Positions 45,241 through 54,483 are shown, numbered from the stretch's first letter. The stretch: DNA of 64,000 bases from Achromobacter marplatensis (GCF_002209535.1 NZ_NJIG01000001.1:62001-126000); one strand, 5' to 3'. Numbers and translations are program-made. The notes: generated from the sequence alone by a model not told the origin.

Positions 45241-47001
45241 TCAGAAAAGACGGGTGGCCTGGAACCACAAGCGCGGTTCGCGTTTGGGGCCTTCTTGTCG
45301 ATAGTTGTTCTGCTCCAGCGGCCATGCCGCGGTCAGCGTGATCTGGTGCTGGCGGCCGGTCTGGATCACGCTCACACCCGTGGCCGACAGATGCTGGCTG
45401 TTGCGGCCGCCGATCCACGGGCGCTTGTTGAGCCGCACGGCGCCCTTGTCCACGAAGGCGGCAAGCTGCAAGCCGGGAAAGGGCAGGTAGCGCAGGTCCA
45501 GGCTGCCTTGCCAGCCTTCATCTCCGCTGCCGGCGCCATTGGGAAAGGCGCGTACGCCGAATGGCCCGCCCAGGCTGAATTTCTCGGAGCTGTCCAGATT
45601 CTTCGATGCCCGTTGCGCGCTGAATTGCGCGGACAGCATGAAAGGGCCGGGCAGGTTCTGCAGGCGCAGCAGGGCGAGGTTGGTCTTGCCGAACCGGCCG
45701 GCTGCTCGGTTGTAGAGGCGGTCGCCCTGGCGGCTGGCTGCGTCGCGCAGCTGCAGTGAGCCGATGCCATAGGACAGATACAGGGCATTGCGGCCGCCGC
45801 CCAGGAAGGCGTCGTCGTTGTTGCCGCTAAGGGATGCCGTCCATAGGCCGATATGCTTGCGGCTGACGACGTCGAACAGATCCATGGCGTCGCGCATGCT
45901 CTTGTCTTCGTACTGCAGTTGCGCTTGCAGATTGATGCTGCGGCCGCGCAAGACCGGTTGCTGGACGAAGACGCTGGAGATGGAGGCGTTGCCGTGCGCT
46001 TGCAGCAGGTCGAAATCCCTGCCCAGGCGATAGCTCATGTTGGAGACGCTGGCGCCCAGGCGGGTCAGGCGCGCTCCGACCGGCACCTGGTAGGCCATGC
46101 GGTAATAGCGCTGCTTCTTGTCGCTGGTCAGCAGGCGCAGGTTCAACTGGTCGCCCAGGCGCAGCGGACTGTTTACGTCCAGACTGCCGGCCAGGCGAAA
46201 CTCGCCGGTGTAATAGCCCCCGAAGTTGTCGGCGTCCAGGCTGCCCGCCACGAGGGGGCCGGGGGCGGCATCGATGAACAGTTCCGTGGAACCGGGGACT
46301 TGCCCCGGGCGCAGGGTGCCCTGGACCCGGACGCCGGGAATGTCGTTGACGAGCATCAGGCGGTTGTCCAGCGCTTCAAGGTGCACGACGTCGCCTGGGC
46401 GCAACGGGGAAAGCGCCCGACGCAGGACCGAGTCGCGAACGCGAGTTCGGTTGGTGAGCGTCAGGCCGCCATAGACGCCTTCCTGAATGGCGATCTGGAC
46501 GAGACCATCGACGATTTCTTGCGGCGGGAGGTAGGCCCGGGCCAGTAGATAGCCGTGGTCTTGATAGAACCTGGTGATGCGGTCGGCGGCGGCGCGCAGG
46601 CCGTCAAGGTCTTGCTGCGTACCTGTCAGATCGGATAGCAGGGCCAGCAGATCTGCGGCCCGAAACACATGATTGCCTTGCAGATGAAAGCCGCTGATGG
46701 CCACCTTGGGGCCTTCTGATTGGCCCGTGGCCGAGGGCCGCGCGGGGGCAGAGCCCGACACGTCCAGACCGGGTTGCGAAGCCGGCGGGGCAAGCGCGGG
46801 CAGCGTCGATTCAAGTTCGCGCAGCGACCGGCCGGCGTCAGGTATCTGAGCCGGCGTCGTGGTATGTGTCAGCGCCAGCAGAAGTCCGCCGATCCCCTGA
46901 CAAGCTCGGTGAGCCAGGCCGCTACGGAACGGAAATGGATCTGAGGGAAAGGAAGGGGGAGATTTTGGGCGCAGCAGCGCCACGGCGTTTCGCAATATCA
47001 A
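45241..47001 (-). CDS. Two-partner secretion transporter (TpsB, FhaC/ShlB family)
   Basis: A 586-residue outer-membrane transporter. Two POTRA domains (VAISGFHLQGNHVF at about 95; LTNRTRVRDSVLRRALSPLRPGD at about 180) precede the 16-stranded barrel (GDQLNLRLLTSDKKQRYYRMAYQVPVG), with the conserved motif VRAFPNGAGSGDEGWQGSLDLRY near the barrel end (loop L6 region). The final residues end in F, the outer-membrane insertion signal. It secretes the TpsA protein coded immediately downstream. The frame starts at 47001; the first 40 residues include the signal peptide. Confidence 0.9.
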   Translation of the reverse strand: MILRNAVALLRPKSPPSFPSDPFPFRSGLAHRACQGIGGLLLALTHTTTPAQIPDAGRSLRELESTLPALAPPASQPGLDVSGSAPARPSATGQSEGPKVAISGFHLQGNHVFRAADLLALLSDLTGTQQDLDGLRAAADRITRFYQDHGYLLARAYLPPQEIVDGLVQIAIQEGVYGGLTLTNRTRVRDSVLRRALSPLRPGDVVHLEALDNRLMLVNDIPGVRVQGTLRPGQVPGSTELFIDAAPGPLVAGSLDADNFGGYYTGEFRLAGSLDVNSPLRLGDQLNLRLLTSDKKQRYYRMAYQVPVGARLTRLGASVSNMSYRLGRDFDLLQAHGNASISSVFVQQPVLRGRSINLQAQLQYEDKSMRDAMDLFDVVSRKHIGLWTASLSGNNDDAFLGGGRNALYLSYGIGSLQLRDAASRQGDRLYNRAAGRFGKTNLALLRLQNLPGPFMLSAQFSAQRASKNLDSSEKFSLGGPFGVRAFPNGAGSGDEGWQGSLDLRYLPFPGLQLAAFVDKGAVRLNKRPWIGGRNSQHLSATGVSVIQTGRQHQITLTAAWPLEQNNYRQEGPKREPRLWFQATRLF

Positions 47002-47442
47002 TTCGTTCTAACCGTCTTTCGCAACGGCCCTCTCTGGGTCTTTTTTATTGTTCGAGCGAAAGGCCGCTACCTTTGCTCAGCGCGTGCGACAAGGGCCCGG
47101 GACAAGCTCGTTCCGGTGTCGTTGCCACATGCGATGACTATAGGTATGTGTAAGACGAAGAGAGTTAGTAAGACTACGAGATTGAACTGCGGTGTATTCG
47201 GAAAATAATTTAGCTATGCACGTGATTCTCTAGAATTTTTATTGAGGTTCGTGCGGACTTCGGAGAATTGGTGTTGTTTTGCGCGAATTAGTCCTAGATT
47301 TCGAGAGGGGTGGGGGTAATTGAGTCCTAAATTGAGGGGTGCAGATCGTCTGGTAAGCAAACGGGATGCGCATTTAGCATGAGGTGCCATCTACAATTAA
47401 ATCGGTGATGGTGGTCCCGCGCTTGATAAGGAGAGAGTCCCG
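47002..47442. other. AT-rich control region between tpsB and the response regulator
   Basis: A 441-base divergent region markedly richer in A+T than its surroundings (for example 47130-47340), as expected for promoters of surface genes or H-NS-like binding. No clear hairpin or gene is visible. Confidence 0.5.
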
Positions 47443-48126
47443 GTGTCTGAAGCCAATATATTCGTCGCACTGGTCGATGATCATCCTGCCGTGTCTTTGG
47501 GGGTGCAGGCGGTGTTGAGCCGAAACCCCGCAATTGTCATTGTTGGGCACGCCCAGGATTCAACAGGGCTCGTTGAGTTGCTCAACGAAACGCGCTGCGA
47601 CTTGCTGATTTCAGATTTTTCGATGCCCGGCGGAAAATACGGCGACGGCTTGGCGCTGGTGTCGTATCTGGCGCGAAACTACCCGAACCTGCGCACGATT
47701 ATTCATACGATGTCCGATAATCCCATGTTGATATGGGCGCTGGTACGGCAAGAGATCATGGGGGTGGTGAGTAAATGCGATTCTCCCAATCATCTTCTGA
47801 GTGCGGTGAATTCCGCATCCGCCGGTCGACGGTACTATTCGCCCGTGATTCAGGAACTCTTCATGCACAACATGAGGATGGGTGACGTGGAAAGGCTGAC
47901 GCCTCGCGAAACGGAGATCGTCCGGCTATTTTGCGCGGGGGGAACGATTACCGACATCGCCCAACTCGTGCATCGCAGCGTGCAGACGGTAAGCACCCAG
48001 AAGCGAAGCGCGATGCGAAAGCTGGGCGTGACAACGGACGCGGCGTTGGTGCGGCACGTGCTCAGCAACGGAATCAAGACGTCGCTGGACATGGCCGGCG
48101 CCACGGACGCCGAACCTGCGGCCTAG
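47443..48126 (+). CDS. RcsB-like NarL/LuxR-family response regulator
   Basis: A 227-residue response regulator. The receiver has the acidic pair DDH (D12, D13), phospho-acceptor D58 in SDFSMPGGKYGDGLALVSYL, and VSKC for the lysine loop. The SMPGGKYGDG segment is nearly the one found in RcsB (SMPGDKYGDG), which is unusual outside that group. The C-terminal LuxR helix-turn-helix reads LTPRETEIVRLFCAGGTITDI and TVSTQKRSAMRKLGV, again RcsB-like. The start is GTG 47443, after AGGAGAG. No histidine kinase is adjacent. It is divergent from the TPS operon and near the fimbrial operon. Confidence 0.9.
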   Translation: MSEANIFVALVDDHPAVSLGVQAVLSRNPAIVIVGHAQDSTGLVELLNETRCDLLISDFSMPGGKYGDGLALVSYLARNYPNLRTIIHTMSDNPMLIWALVRQEIMGVVSKCDSPNHLLSAVNSASAGRRYYSPVIQELFMHNMRMGDVERLTPRETEIVRLFCAGGTITDIAQLVHRSVQTVSTQKRSAMRKLGVTTDAALVRHVLSNGIKTSLDMAGATDAEPAA

Positions 48127-48140
48127 CTCCGAACAGGACG

Positions 48141-48158
48141 GGGCGGCATCGGCCGCCC
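48141..48158. terminator. Hairpin between convergent genes
   Basis: GGGCGGC (48141-48147) pairs with GCCGCCC (48152-48158) over an ATCG loop, between the response regulator gene and the phosphotransferase gene. No T tract. Confidence 0.35.
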
Positions 48159-48164
48159 AGCAGG

Positions 48165-48965
48165 TCAGAAAAATTCGTCCAGCAGGCAATAGAACTTGAT
48201 GCGTTGCGCGTCGGGCGCGACGCCATACTCGCGGAAGAAGGGCGCAACCCATTCCTCGCCGACATTGCGGGCGATGCTGCGCGCAGCCAGGGCAAGGTCT
48301 TGAAAGCGGTCTGCGATGCCCAATCGGCCGCAGTCGATGAAACCGGTGAAACGGTTACCGTCGACCATGAAGTTCGGCAGGCAGGCATCCCCATGCGTCA
48401 CGACCAAGTCATGTGCCGTGGGGCAGGTCGATAGCAGTTCGGCCAGCACCTGGCCGGCTGATTGCCCAACCCTTTCATCGTCGAAATCCGCTTCATCAAC
48501 CAATCCGGCGTCGACGCGCCGTTTTGCGTCAGCGATGCGGGGCGCCAGCCTGTGGTCGAACGGGCAGGATTCCGTTGGGACGCGATGCAGGTTGCGTAAT
48601 GCCGCGGCCAACAGGCCAATGACCTGGCCCGGGGGCAGAGTGGCACTGGCCAGGTCGCAGCCTTCCAGCGCAGTCATCAGCAGCCAGTGGCGGCCACCGT
48701 CGTCTACGGAATCGAGCACGGTGGGGGCCGGTTGGCCGACCTGCCGCAACCAGCGAAGCCGCGCAATCTCATCGGGCAGTTCGTTCACAACGCTAGTGAG
48801 TTCGGACTTCAAGAACAGATCGGGCTGACCGCGGCGGCGCACGCGGTAGACGTCTGCGCGCGACTCGCCAATGGACTGTTGTTCGATGGAGGCATGAGCG
48901 AAGCCGTCGCGCCACTTGGCGGGCAGGGCGATCCGGTTGCAGTCCGTTGTATTGAGCGATTCCAT
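48165..48965 (-). CDS. Aminoglycoside 3'-phosphotransferase, chromosomal APH(3')-II-like
   Basis: A 266-residue kinase-fold phosphotransferase, the standard length for APH(3'). The catalytic loop is VVTHGDACLPNFM (H191, D193), the metal-binding GFIDCGRLGIADR holds D211, and the C-terminus ends FYCLLDEFF, as in APH(3') enzymes. It would transfer phosphate from ATP to the 3'-hydroxyl of kanamycin or neomycin. It is flanked by ordinary genes with no mobile-element signs, which suggests an intrinsic gene, like aphA in Pseudomonas aeruginosa. Activity and spectrum are inferred. Confidence 0.88.
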   Translation of the reverse strand: MESLNTTDCNRIALPAKWRDGFAHASIEQQSIGESRADVYRVRRRGQPDLFLKSELTSVVNELPDEIARLRWLRQVGQPAPTVLDSVDDGGRHWLLMTALEGCDLASATLPPGQVIGLLAAALRNLHRVPTESCPFDHRLAPRIADAKRRVDAGLVDEADFDDERVGQSAGQVLAELLSTCPTAHDLVVTHGDACLPNFMVDGNRFTGFIDCGRLGIADRFQDLALAARSIARNVGEEWVAPFFREYGVAPDAQRIKFYCLLDEFF

Positions 48966-49036
48966 TGGCTTGCCAATTCTCTAGGCGGCTTCAGAGCGAG
49001 CTTCGACATGATAATCAGACTTGGCCACACTTGGCG

Positions 49037-49891
49037 CTATCCGCGCCCGGAATCGCTTTCGTACTGTTGCCACGCGTCCCGCGCGCTGGCGCCCTGGTGG
49101 ATCATCGCCATCAATGCCCGCACCACCGCCGCTGGATTAGCGTGCTGGTAGACGTTGCGTCCGTACACCAGGCCCACCGCGCCCTGGTCCAGCAGTTCCC
49201 ATGAGCGGCCGAATACGCGTTGCAGGTCTTCACGGCCGCCGCCTCGCACCAGAACGGGGCATCGGGCCGCCTGCACCACGCGGTGGAAATCGCGGGTTTC
49301 GGTGGTGGGATCGGCCTTGATGATGTCGGCGCCCATTTCGCGAGCCAGGCGCACCAGCGTCACGATCTTTTCGGCGTCGCCGTCCACCATGTAGCCGCCG
49401 CGGGCAGAGTGGGGCGCCATGACCAGCGGTTCGATCATCAGCGGCATGCCGTAGCGGTCGCAGTCGGCCCTGACGCGCGCGATGTTCGAGACGCATTGGC
49501 GGAACAGGTCGGGTTCGTCGGGCAGCATGAACAGGTTGACGACGACGCAGGCCGCATCCATCTGTACGGCGGGCAGCACCGGGTCTTGGGTGTTCTGGAG
49601 CACGGCCCACATCACGCGGTGCGTGGTGGCGTTGTAGGGGTTGCCCATGTCCAGGCGCATCACCAGCGCGGGCTTTTCACGCCCCGGGCGCTGCTGCAGC
49701 AGGCCGGCTTGGCCGTAGTTGAGCTGGATGGCGTCGGGGCGCGCCGCGGCCAACTGGTCGATGACGGCGGGCATGTCTTCCAGGCCGTCCAGGAATCCGG
49801 GTTCGTTGCAGACGCCGTGGTCGACGGCGATGTCCAGGCAACGCCCGGCGGTCAGCAGGCGGTTCAGGCGCGCTTCTTTGTTGTGCGTCAT
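49037..49891 (-). CDS. COG1830 (DeoC/LacD/LsrF-like) class I aldolase
   Basis: A 284-residue aldolase of the DhnA/LsrF group: CLDIAVDHGV at the start, VMRLDMGNPYNATTH, MIEPLVMAPHSARGG, the Schiff-base lysine K192 in GADIIKADPTTE, then CPVLVRGGGRE and the phosphate-binding LVYGRNVYQH. Members cleave or condense phosphorylated ketoses, or act as thiolases like LsrF. It is the last gene of the leftward polyol/sugar operon, 17 bases after the reductase gene. It probably splits the phosphorylated product of the kinase-dehydrogenase branch. Confidence 0.85.
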   Translation of the reverse strand: MTHNKEARLNRLLTAGRCLDIAVDHGVCNEPGFLDGLEDMPAVIDQLAAARPDAIQLNYGQAGLLQQRPGREKPALVMRLDMGNPYNATTHRVMWAVLQNTQDPVLPAVQMDAACVVVNLFMLPDEPDLFRQCVSNIARVRADCDRYGMPLMIEPLVMAPHSARGGYMVDGDAEKIVTLVRLAREMGADIIKADPTTETRDFHRVVQAARCPVLVRGGGREDLQRVFGRSWELLDQGAVGLVYGRNVYQHANPAAVVRALMAMIHQGASARDAWQQYESDSGRG

Positions 49892-49908
49892 GGAGGTTTC
49901 CTTGTCCG

Positions 49909-50889
49909 TCAGTCGAGGGTGGCAAGATGGCGGGCGGCGGCCGCGTCGATGGCGGCGAGGGCGGCCGTATCCAGCCTGAGGTCGGCCGCGCCGGCGTTCT
50001 GGATCGCCTGCGCGGGCGTGCGCGCGCCGCACAGGGCGGTGCTGACCCCGCCGTTGCGGGTGGTCCAGGCGATCATCAACTGCGCGTACGAGCAATCCAG
50101 GCGTTGCTGTAAGGGAGCCAATGCCTCGAAGAAGGCTTTCAGCCGCTGGCGGTTGGCAGCGGAAAAGCGCGGGTTGCCGGCGCGCTGATCGTCGCCCGTG
50201 AATTGCCGGTCGGGGTCGATCGGGCCGGCCAGCAGGCCCAGCGCCAGCGACGAATAGCCCAGCGAGGCCACGCCGTGGTCCCGGCATGGGGGCAGCAGCG
50301 TGGATTCGATGTCGCGGTCGATCAGGCTGTAGCGTTCCTGGATGGCGTCCACGGGGCCCTGCTCCAGGTATTCGGCCAGCGTCTCGGGCGTGGCGTTGCT
50401 GATCCCGATGGCGCGGATCTTGCCCTGGCGCTTCAGGTCAAGCAGCGCGCCCATGGTTTCGGCGACCGGCGTGGTGCTGTCCTGCCAGTGCGTGATGTAG
50501 AGGTCGATGTAATCCGTTTCCAGGCGGGCCAGGCTTTGTTCCACTTCATGGAAGATGGAGGCGCGGCCCAGATGGCGGTGCACCGGTTTGCCGTCTTCGT
50601 CGAAGAAGTGCGCGCCCTGTTGCGTGTGCCAGACCAGCCCGCATTTGGTGGCGATGACGGCGTCGTGCCGGCGTCCTTTCAGCGCGGTGCCGACCAGGCG
50701 TTCGGCATGCCCCAGGCCATAGGCGGGCGCGGTATCGATCAGGCGGACGCCGGCGTCCACGGACGCGCGGATGGCGTCGATGGCTGCGGCGTCGTCGCCG
50801 CCGCCCCACATCCAGCCGCCCATGGCCCAGGTGCCCAGGCCGACGGTTTCGCATTCGATGCCGGACGCGCCCAGTGTTGTGATGTTCAT
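49909..50889 (-). CDS. Aldo/keto reductase
   Basis: A 326-residue AKR with the complete tetrad: D52 and Y57 in LIDTAPAYGLGHAE, K82 in ATKCGL and H134 in LYITHWQDS; GISNATPETLAEYL and the cofactor segment ALCGARTPAQAIQNAG follow. It reduces an aldehyde or ketone with NADPH or acts in reverse. It overlaps the permease gene by 4 bases (ATGA) and precedes the aldolase in the same operon, so it belongs to the catabolic route of the transported substrate. Confidence 0.88.
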   Translation of the reverse strand: MNITTLGASGIECETVGLGTWAMGGWMWGGGDDAAAIDAIRASVDAGVRLIDTAPAYGLGHAERLVGTALKGRRHDAVIATKCGLVWHTQQGAHFFDEDGKPVHRHLGRASIFHEVEQSLARLETDYIDLYITHWQDSTTPVAETMGALLDLKRQGKIRAIGISNATPETLAEYLEQGPVDAIQERYSLIDRDIESTLLPPCRDHGVASLGYSSLALGLLAGPIDPDRQFTGDDQRAGNPRFSAANRQRLKAFFEALAPLQQRLDCSYAQLMIAWTTRNGGVSTALCGARTPAQAIQNAGAADLRLDTAALAAIDAAAARHLATLD

Positions 50890-51926
50890 CGGTGTCCTTT
50901 CTTGACGTTCATAAGATGGTCGACGGTGACGGCGGCCAGCAGGATCAGGCCCTTGACGACGTCTTGCCAGTACGGCGAGACATCCAGCAGGATCAGAGAA
51001 CTGGTGACGATCGAGAGCAGGGCAAGACCCAGCACGGCGCCCAGGACCGTGCCGGAGCCGCCTTTCAGGCTGGCGCCGCCGATCACCACGGCGGCGATCA
51101 CGTTCAGTTCCATTCCCAGGCCGAAGGTGGGCGTGGCGGCGCCGAAGCGTGCGGTGTAGACCACACCCGCCAGCCCCGCGAGTGTCGAGCACAGCACGGT
51201 GACCCAGAACTTCACGCGGCCCGTGCGGATGCCGGAATACAGGGCGGCTTTTTCATTGCTGCCGGTGTAGAACACCTTGCGCAGCAGCGCCGCCCGGCGC
51301 AAGGCGAAGTCGCTGACGATGACGATGGCGGCGAAGATCAGGATGACGGCGGGGATGCCTCCGATGACGCCCTGGCCGATGAACTTGAACTGCGCCGGTA
51401 GCGAGAACAGCGACTGCGGCGTGCCCTGCGTGATGGCCAGCGACAAGCCGCGCACGATCACCATGAAGGCCAGGGACGCGATGAAATGGCTAAGCCCGAT
51501 GCGGGTCACGCACAGGCCGATCAGCGCGCCCACGACGCCGCTTGCTGCGATGGCGGCCAGGCTGGCGGTCCATGGGTCTACGCCCATCAGGAACAGCTTG
51601 CCGGTGATCACCATGGCCATGCAGACGACGGAGCCTACCGACAGGTCGATGCCGCCCACGATCACCAGCAGGGTCATGCCGACCACGACGATGCCTTCGA
51701 TGGAAAACGACAACAGCATCGCGCGTATGTTTTCCCAGGTCAGGAAATGCGGCGACGCGAAGCTCATGCCGATGGCAAGGAGCGCAATGATCAACAACAG
51801 GCCGGCTTCGCGCATGCTTGCCAGCCGGTGCCGCAACGGGACCCCGGTGGCGGGGCGCGCGGGCGTCAGTCCGGCGTCATGCAGCAGAACGGCGTCGGCC
51901 GCGGGGGAGGGTTTGAGTTCGGACAT
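50886..51926 (-). CDS. Sugar ABC transporter permease (RbsC family)
   Basis: A 346-residue inner-membrane protein with about nine to ten hydrophobic segments; GIDLSVGSVVCMAMV is the signature of RbsC/XylH-type permeases, and VYTARFGAATPTFGLGMELNVIAAVVIGGASLKGGSGTV (abridged by motif) the conserved end. It overlaps the ATPase gene by one codon and the reductase gene by 4 bases. It imports a pentose, hexose or polyol with the neighbouring ATPase and binding protein. Confidence 0.92.
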   Translation of the reverse strand: MSELKPSPAADAVLLHDAGLTPARPATGVPLRHRLASMREAGLLLIIALLAIGMSFASPHFLTWENIRAMLLSFSIEGIVVVGMTLLVIVGGIDLSVGSVVCMAMVITGKLFLMGVDPWTASLAAIAASGVVGALIGLCVTRIGLSHFIASLAFMVIVRGLSLAITQGTPQSLFSLPAQFKFIGQGVIGGIPAVILIFAAIVIVSDFALRRAALLRKVFYTGSNEKAALYSGIRTGRVKFWVTVLCSTLAGLAGVVYTARFGAATPTFGLGMELNVIAAVVIGGASLKGGSGTVLGAVLGLALLSIVTSSLILLDVSPYWQDVVKGLILLAAVTVDHLMNVKKGHR

Positions 51927-53446
51927 CAGATCGTCTCCTGGGCGCTGAGGCCCGAGGCTAGTCTCAGCAGCCTTTCTTCAGTCATTTCGCTGGCCGCCAG
52001 CTCGCCGGCCAGGCGGCCGTCGCGGATCACCAGCGCCCGGTCGCACAGCCCGATGATTTCGGGCAGTTCGGAAGAAATCACGACCACGCCCACGCCCTGG
52101 CTGGCCAGGTCGCGCAGGATGTGATGGATCTCGGATTTGGCGCCCACGTCCACGCCGCGCGTGGGTTCGTCCATCAGCAGCACAGCGGGGTTGGTGGCCA
52201 GCAATTTGGCGATCGCGACCTTCTGCTGGTTGCCGCCCGACAGGCTTGCGGCGTCGATGGCCACGCCGTCGGACTTGAGCTTGAGCCGCGCGCCCAGCTC
52301 CGTGGCCAGGCGCCGTTCCGCGCGTCGCCGCAACAGGCCGAAACGCGAACTGATGCGGGCCAGCGCCATCGACGATATGTTCTGTTCAATGGGAAGTTCC
52401 AGGAACAGGCCCGCCGCCTTGCGGTCTTCGCTGAGGTAGGCGATGCCATGGCGCAGGGCGTCGCCGTAGCGGCGGATCCGCAGCGGTTCGCCTCGCAACC
52501 GCACGCTGCCGCGCCGCGCGCGCCGCAGACCGCACAGCGTCTCGGCCAGTTCGCTGCGCCCGGCGCCCATCAGGCCCGAGATGCCCAGGATCTCGCCGCG
52601 CTTGAGCGTGAACGAGATGCCGTGCACGCTGACGTCGTCGGCGATGCCGTCAACTTCAAGCAAGGGGGCGGCGTTACCGCCTGCCGCCTGTTTGGGCGGG
52701 TAGTAGCAGCCCAGGTCCCGCCCGACCATGCTGCGCACCAGCGCATCCGGCGTCAGGCCCGACAGCGGGGCGCAGAGTACGTCGCGGCCGTCGCGCAGGA
52801 CGGTGACGCGGTCGCAGTGCTGGAAGATCTCGGCCATGCGGTGGCTGATGTAGATGATGCCGATGCCCTGTGCTTTTAGATCGTGCAGCACGCGGAAGAG
52901 GGCGGCGGATTCCACTTCGGTCAGCGCCGCCGTGGGTTCATCCAGGATGAGGACTTTGCAGTCCAGGGTCAGTGCTTTGGCGATTTCGACCAGTTGCTGG
53001 CTGGAGATGCCCAGGTCGTCCACGCGCAGGCCAGGGTCGATCTGCTGCCCCAGCCTTGCCAGCACCTGGGCGGCGCGCGCATTCAGGCTGGCGAAGTCCA
53101 TCCAGGCGCGCGGCCGGGTGGTGATCTCGGGCATGAAGATGTTCTCGGCCACCGTGGCGTCGCCGCACAGCGCGATTTCCTGGTGGACCAGACCGATGCC
53201 CAGCCGCATGGCGTGGGCCGGCCCGTCGATGACCACGCGCTCGCCGTTCAGCCGGATGTCGCCCTCGTCAGGCGCGTGGATGCCGTCGATGATTTTCATC
53301 AACGTCGACTTGCCGGCGCCGTTCTCGCCGCACAGGGCGTGGATTTCGCCCCGTTGCAGCGAGAAATGCACGCCGGCCAGCGCGCGCGACGCCCCGAAAC
53401 GCTTGGCGATGCCGTGCAGTTCCAGCAGGGGCGGTTGCGCGGTCAT
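51926..53446 (-). CDS. Sugar ABC transporter ATP-binding protein (RbsA family)
   Basis: A 506-residue tandem ATPase. Domain 1 has Walker A GENGAGKSTLMKII and the LGISSQQLVEIAKAL signature with VLILDEPTAAL; domain 2 has the degenerate Walker A GLMGAGRSELAE, LSGGNQQKVAIAKLL and VLLMDEPTRGVDVG. The duplication is typical of the carbohydrate uptake transporter-2 group. The ATG at 53446 overlaps the end of the binding-protein gene. Confidence 0.93.
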   Translation of the reverse strand: MTAQPPLLELHGIAKRFGASRALAGVHFSLQRGEIHALCGENGAGKSTLMKIIDGIHAPDEGDIRLNGERVVIDGPAHAMRLGIGLVHQEIALCGDATVAENIFMPEITTRPRAWMDFASLNARAAQVLARLGQQIDPGLRVDDLGISSQQLVEIAKALTLDCKVLILDEPTAALTEVESAALFRVLHDLKAQGIGIIYISHRMAEIFQHCDRVTVLRDGRDVLCAPLSGLTPDALVRSMVGRDLGCYYPPKQAAGGNAAPLLEVDGIADDVSVHGISFTLKRGEILGISGLMGAGRSELAETLCGLRRARRGSVRLRGEPLRIRRYGDALRHGIAYLSEDRKAAGLFLELPIEQNISSMALARISSRFGLLRRRAERRLATELGARLKLKSDGVAIDAASLSGGNQQKVAIAKLLATNPAVLLMDEPTRGVDVGAKSEIHHILRDLASQGVGVVVISSELPEIIGLCDRALVIRDGRLAGELAASEMTEERLLRLASGLSAQETI

Positions 53447-54483
53447 TCGTTGATGCCCTTGGTGCCGCGGCGCGCCAGGTACTTGTCCCAGTAGAAGTCG
53501 TCGGCGTTGGCCTTGCTGACGATGGACAGGCCGTTGTCCAGGAAGGGCACGGCCATCGGGTTGGTGCCGTTGCGCTTGGCGTCGTTCATGGGGTCGATCA
53601 GTTGCTGGTTGCGCGCCAGGAACAGCAGCATCATGCCCATGTAGCCTTGCACGCCCTGGTTCGGGTTGACCGAGCCATAGACCTCGCCCGACTTGATCAT
53701 GTCCAGGATCTTGGCGTTCACGTCGCAGCACAACACCTTGATGTTCTCCTTGGTTTCGATGCTGGCTTGCGCCGCGCCCAGCGCGGAATTGGCTTCGGGC
53801 ATGAACAGCGCGGCCAGGCCGGGATTTGCCTGCGCCAGGCTCAACGTGGCCTGGTAGGCCTTGTTGGGGTCCTGGTTGCTGGCGGCGCGGCCCACGAGTT
53901 TCATGCCGGGGTGTTTCGTCTTCATGCGGTTGATGAAGGCGGCGATGCGGCGGTCGTGGTTGTCCTGGCCGGGGTTCTCCAGCACGGCGTAGTCGCCTTT
54001 GCCGTTCAGGGCCGCGGCGATCGCGTCGGCGGCCTGGGCGCCTTCGCGTTCGTTGTCGGACGTGACGAACGACACGCGCTTGGAGTTGGGGGAGTCGGCC
54101 GCGAAGGTGACGACGGGGATGCCCATCGCCGCGGCGCGGTTGATGGGCTCGATGAACGGATCCGGGTTCATCGGGTGCAGCAGGATGCCGGCGGGCTTGC
54201 GGGCCAGCTCCTGCTCGAAGGAGGCCAGTTGCTTGTTGACGTCGTACTCGGGCGTGCCCGAATACCGCGTCTTGACGCCTAGCGTGTGGCCCAGCTGCTT
54301 CATCATTTCATAGACCGGGAACCAGTATTCCACGCCGGACACCATGACGTTCATGACATAGACGTCGCTGGTGGCTCCCTTCAAGCCCGTACCCGGCGCG
54401 GCGGGCGCGCTCTGCGCAAAGGCATTGGCTCCTGCCAGGCTGGCGCCCGCAGCGGCTACGGTCTTCAAGAAATCTCTTCTCAT
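53443..54483 (-). CDS. Periplasmic sugar-binding protein (RbsB/Peripla_BP_4 type) with Tat-like signal
   Basis: A 346-residue binding protein starting MRRDFLKTVAAAGASLAGA, a twin-arginine signal followed by FAQS. The body shows the two-lobed fold of the ribose-binding group (ELARKPAGILLHPMNPDPFIEPINRAA, VTFAADSPNSKR, AGQDNHDRR-like loop). GGAG precedes ATG 54483. It is the first gene of the leftward operon, divergent from the kinase gene. Export through Tat is unusual for this class and suggests that it folds before export; the ligand is unknown. Confidence 0.9.
   Translation of the reverse strand: MRRDFLKTVAAAGASLAGANAFAQSAPAAPGTGLKGATSDVYVMNVMVSGVEYWFPVYEMMKQLGHTLGVKTRYSGTPEYDVNKQLASFEQELARKPAGILLHPMNPDPFIEPINRAAAMGIPVVTFAADSPNSKRVSFVTSDNEREGAQAADAIAAALNGKGDYAVLENPGQDNHDRRIAAFINRMKTKHPGMKLVGRAASNQDPNKAYQATLSLAQANPGLAALFMPEANSALGAAQASIETKENIKVLCCDVNAKILDMIKSGEVYGSVNPNQGVQGYMGMMLLFLARNQQLIDPMNDAKRNGTNPMAVPFLDNGLSIVSKANADDFYWDKYLARRGTKGINE

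Noticed and set aside
49037-50889. The sugar locus as an AI-2 (Lsr) system
   Set aside because: Kinase, LsrF-like aldolase and ABC importer are shared with lsr, but there is no LsrR, LsrG or second permease, and a GlpD-like dehydrogenase and GntR regulator are present instead.
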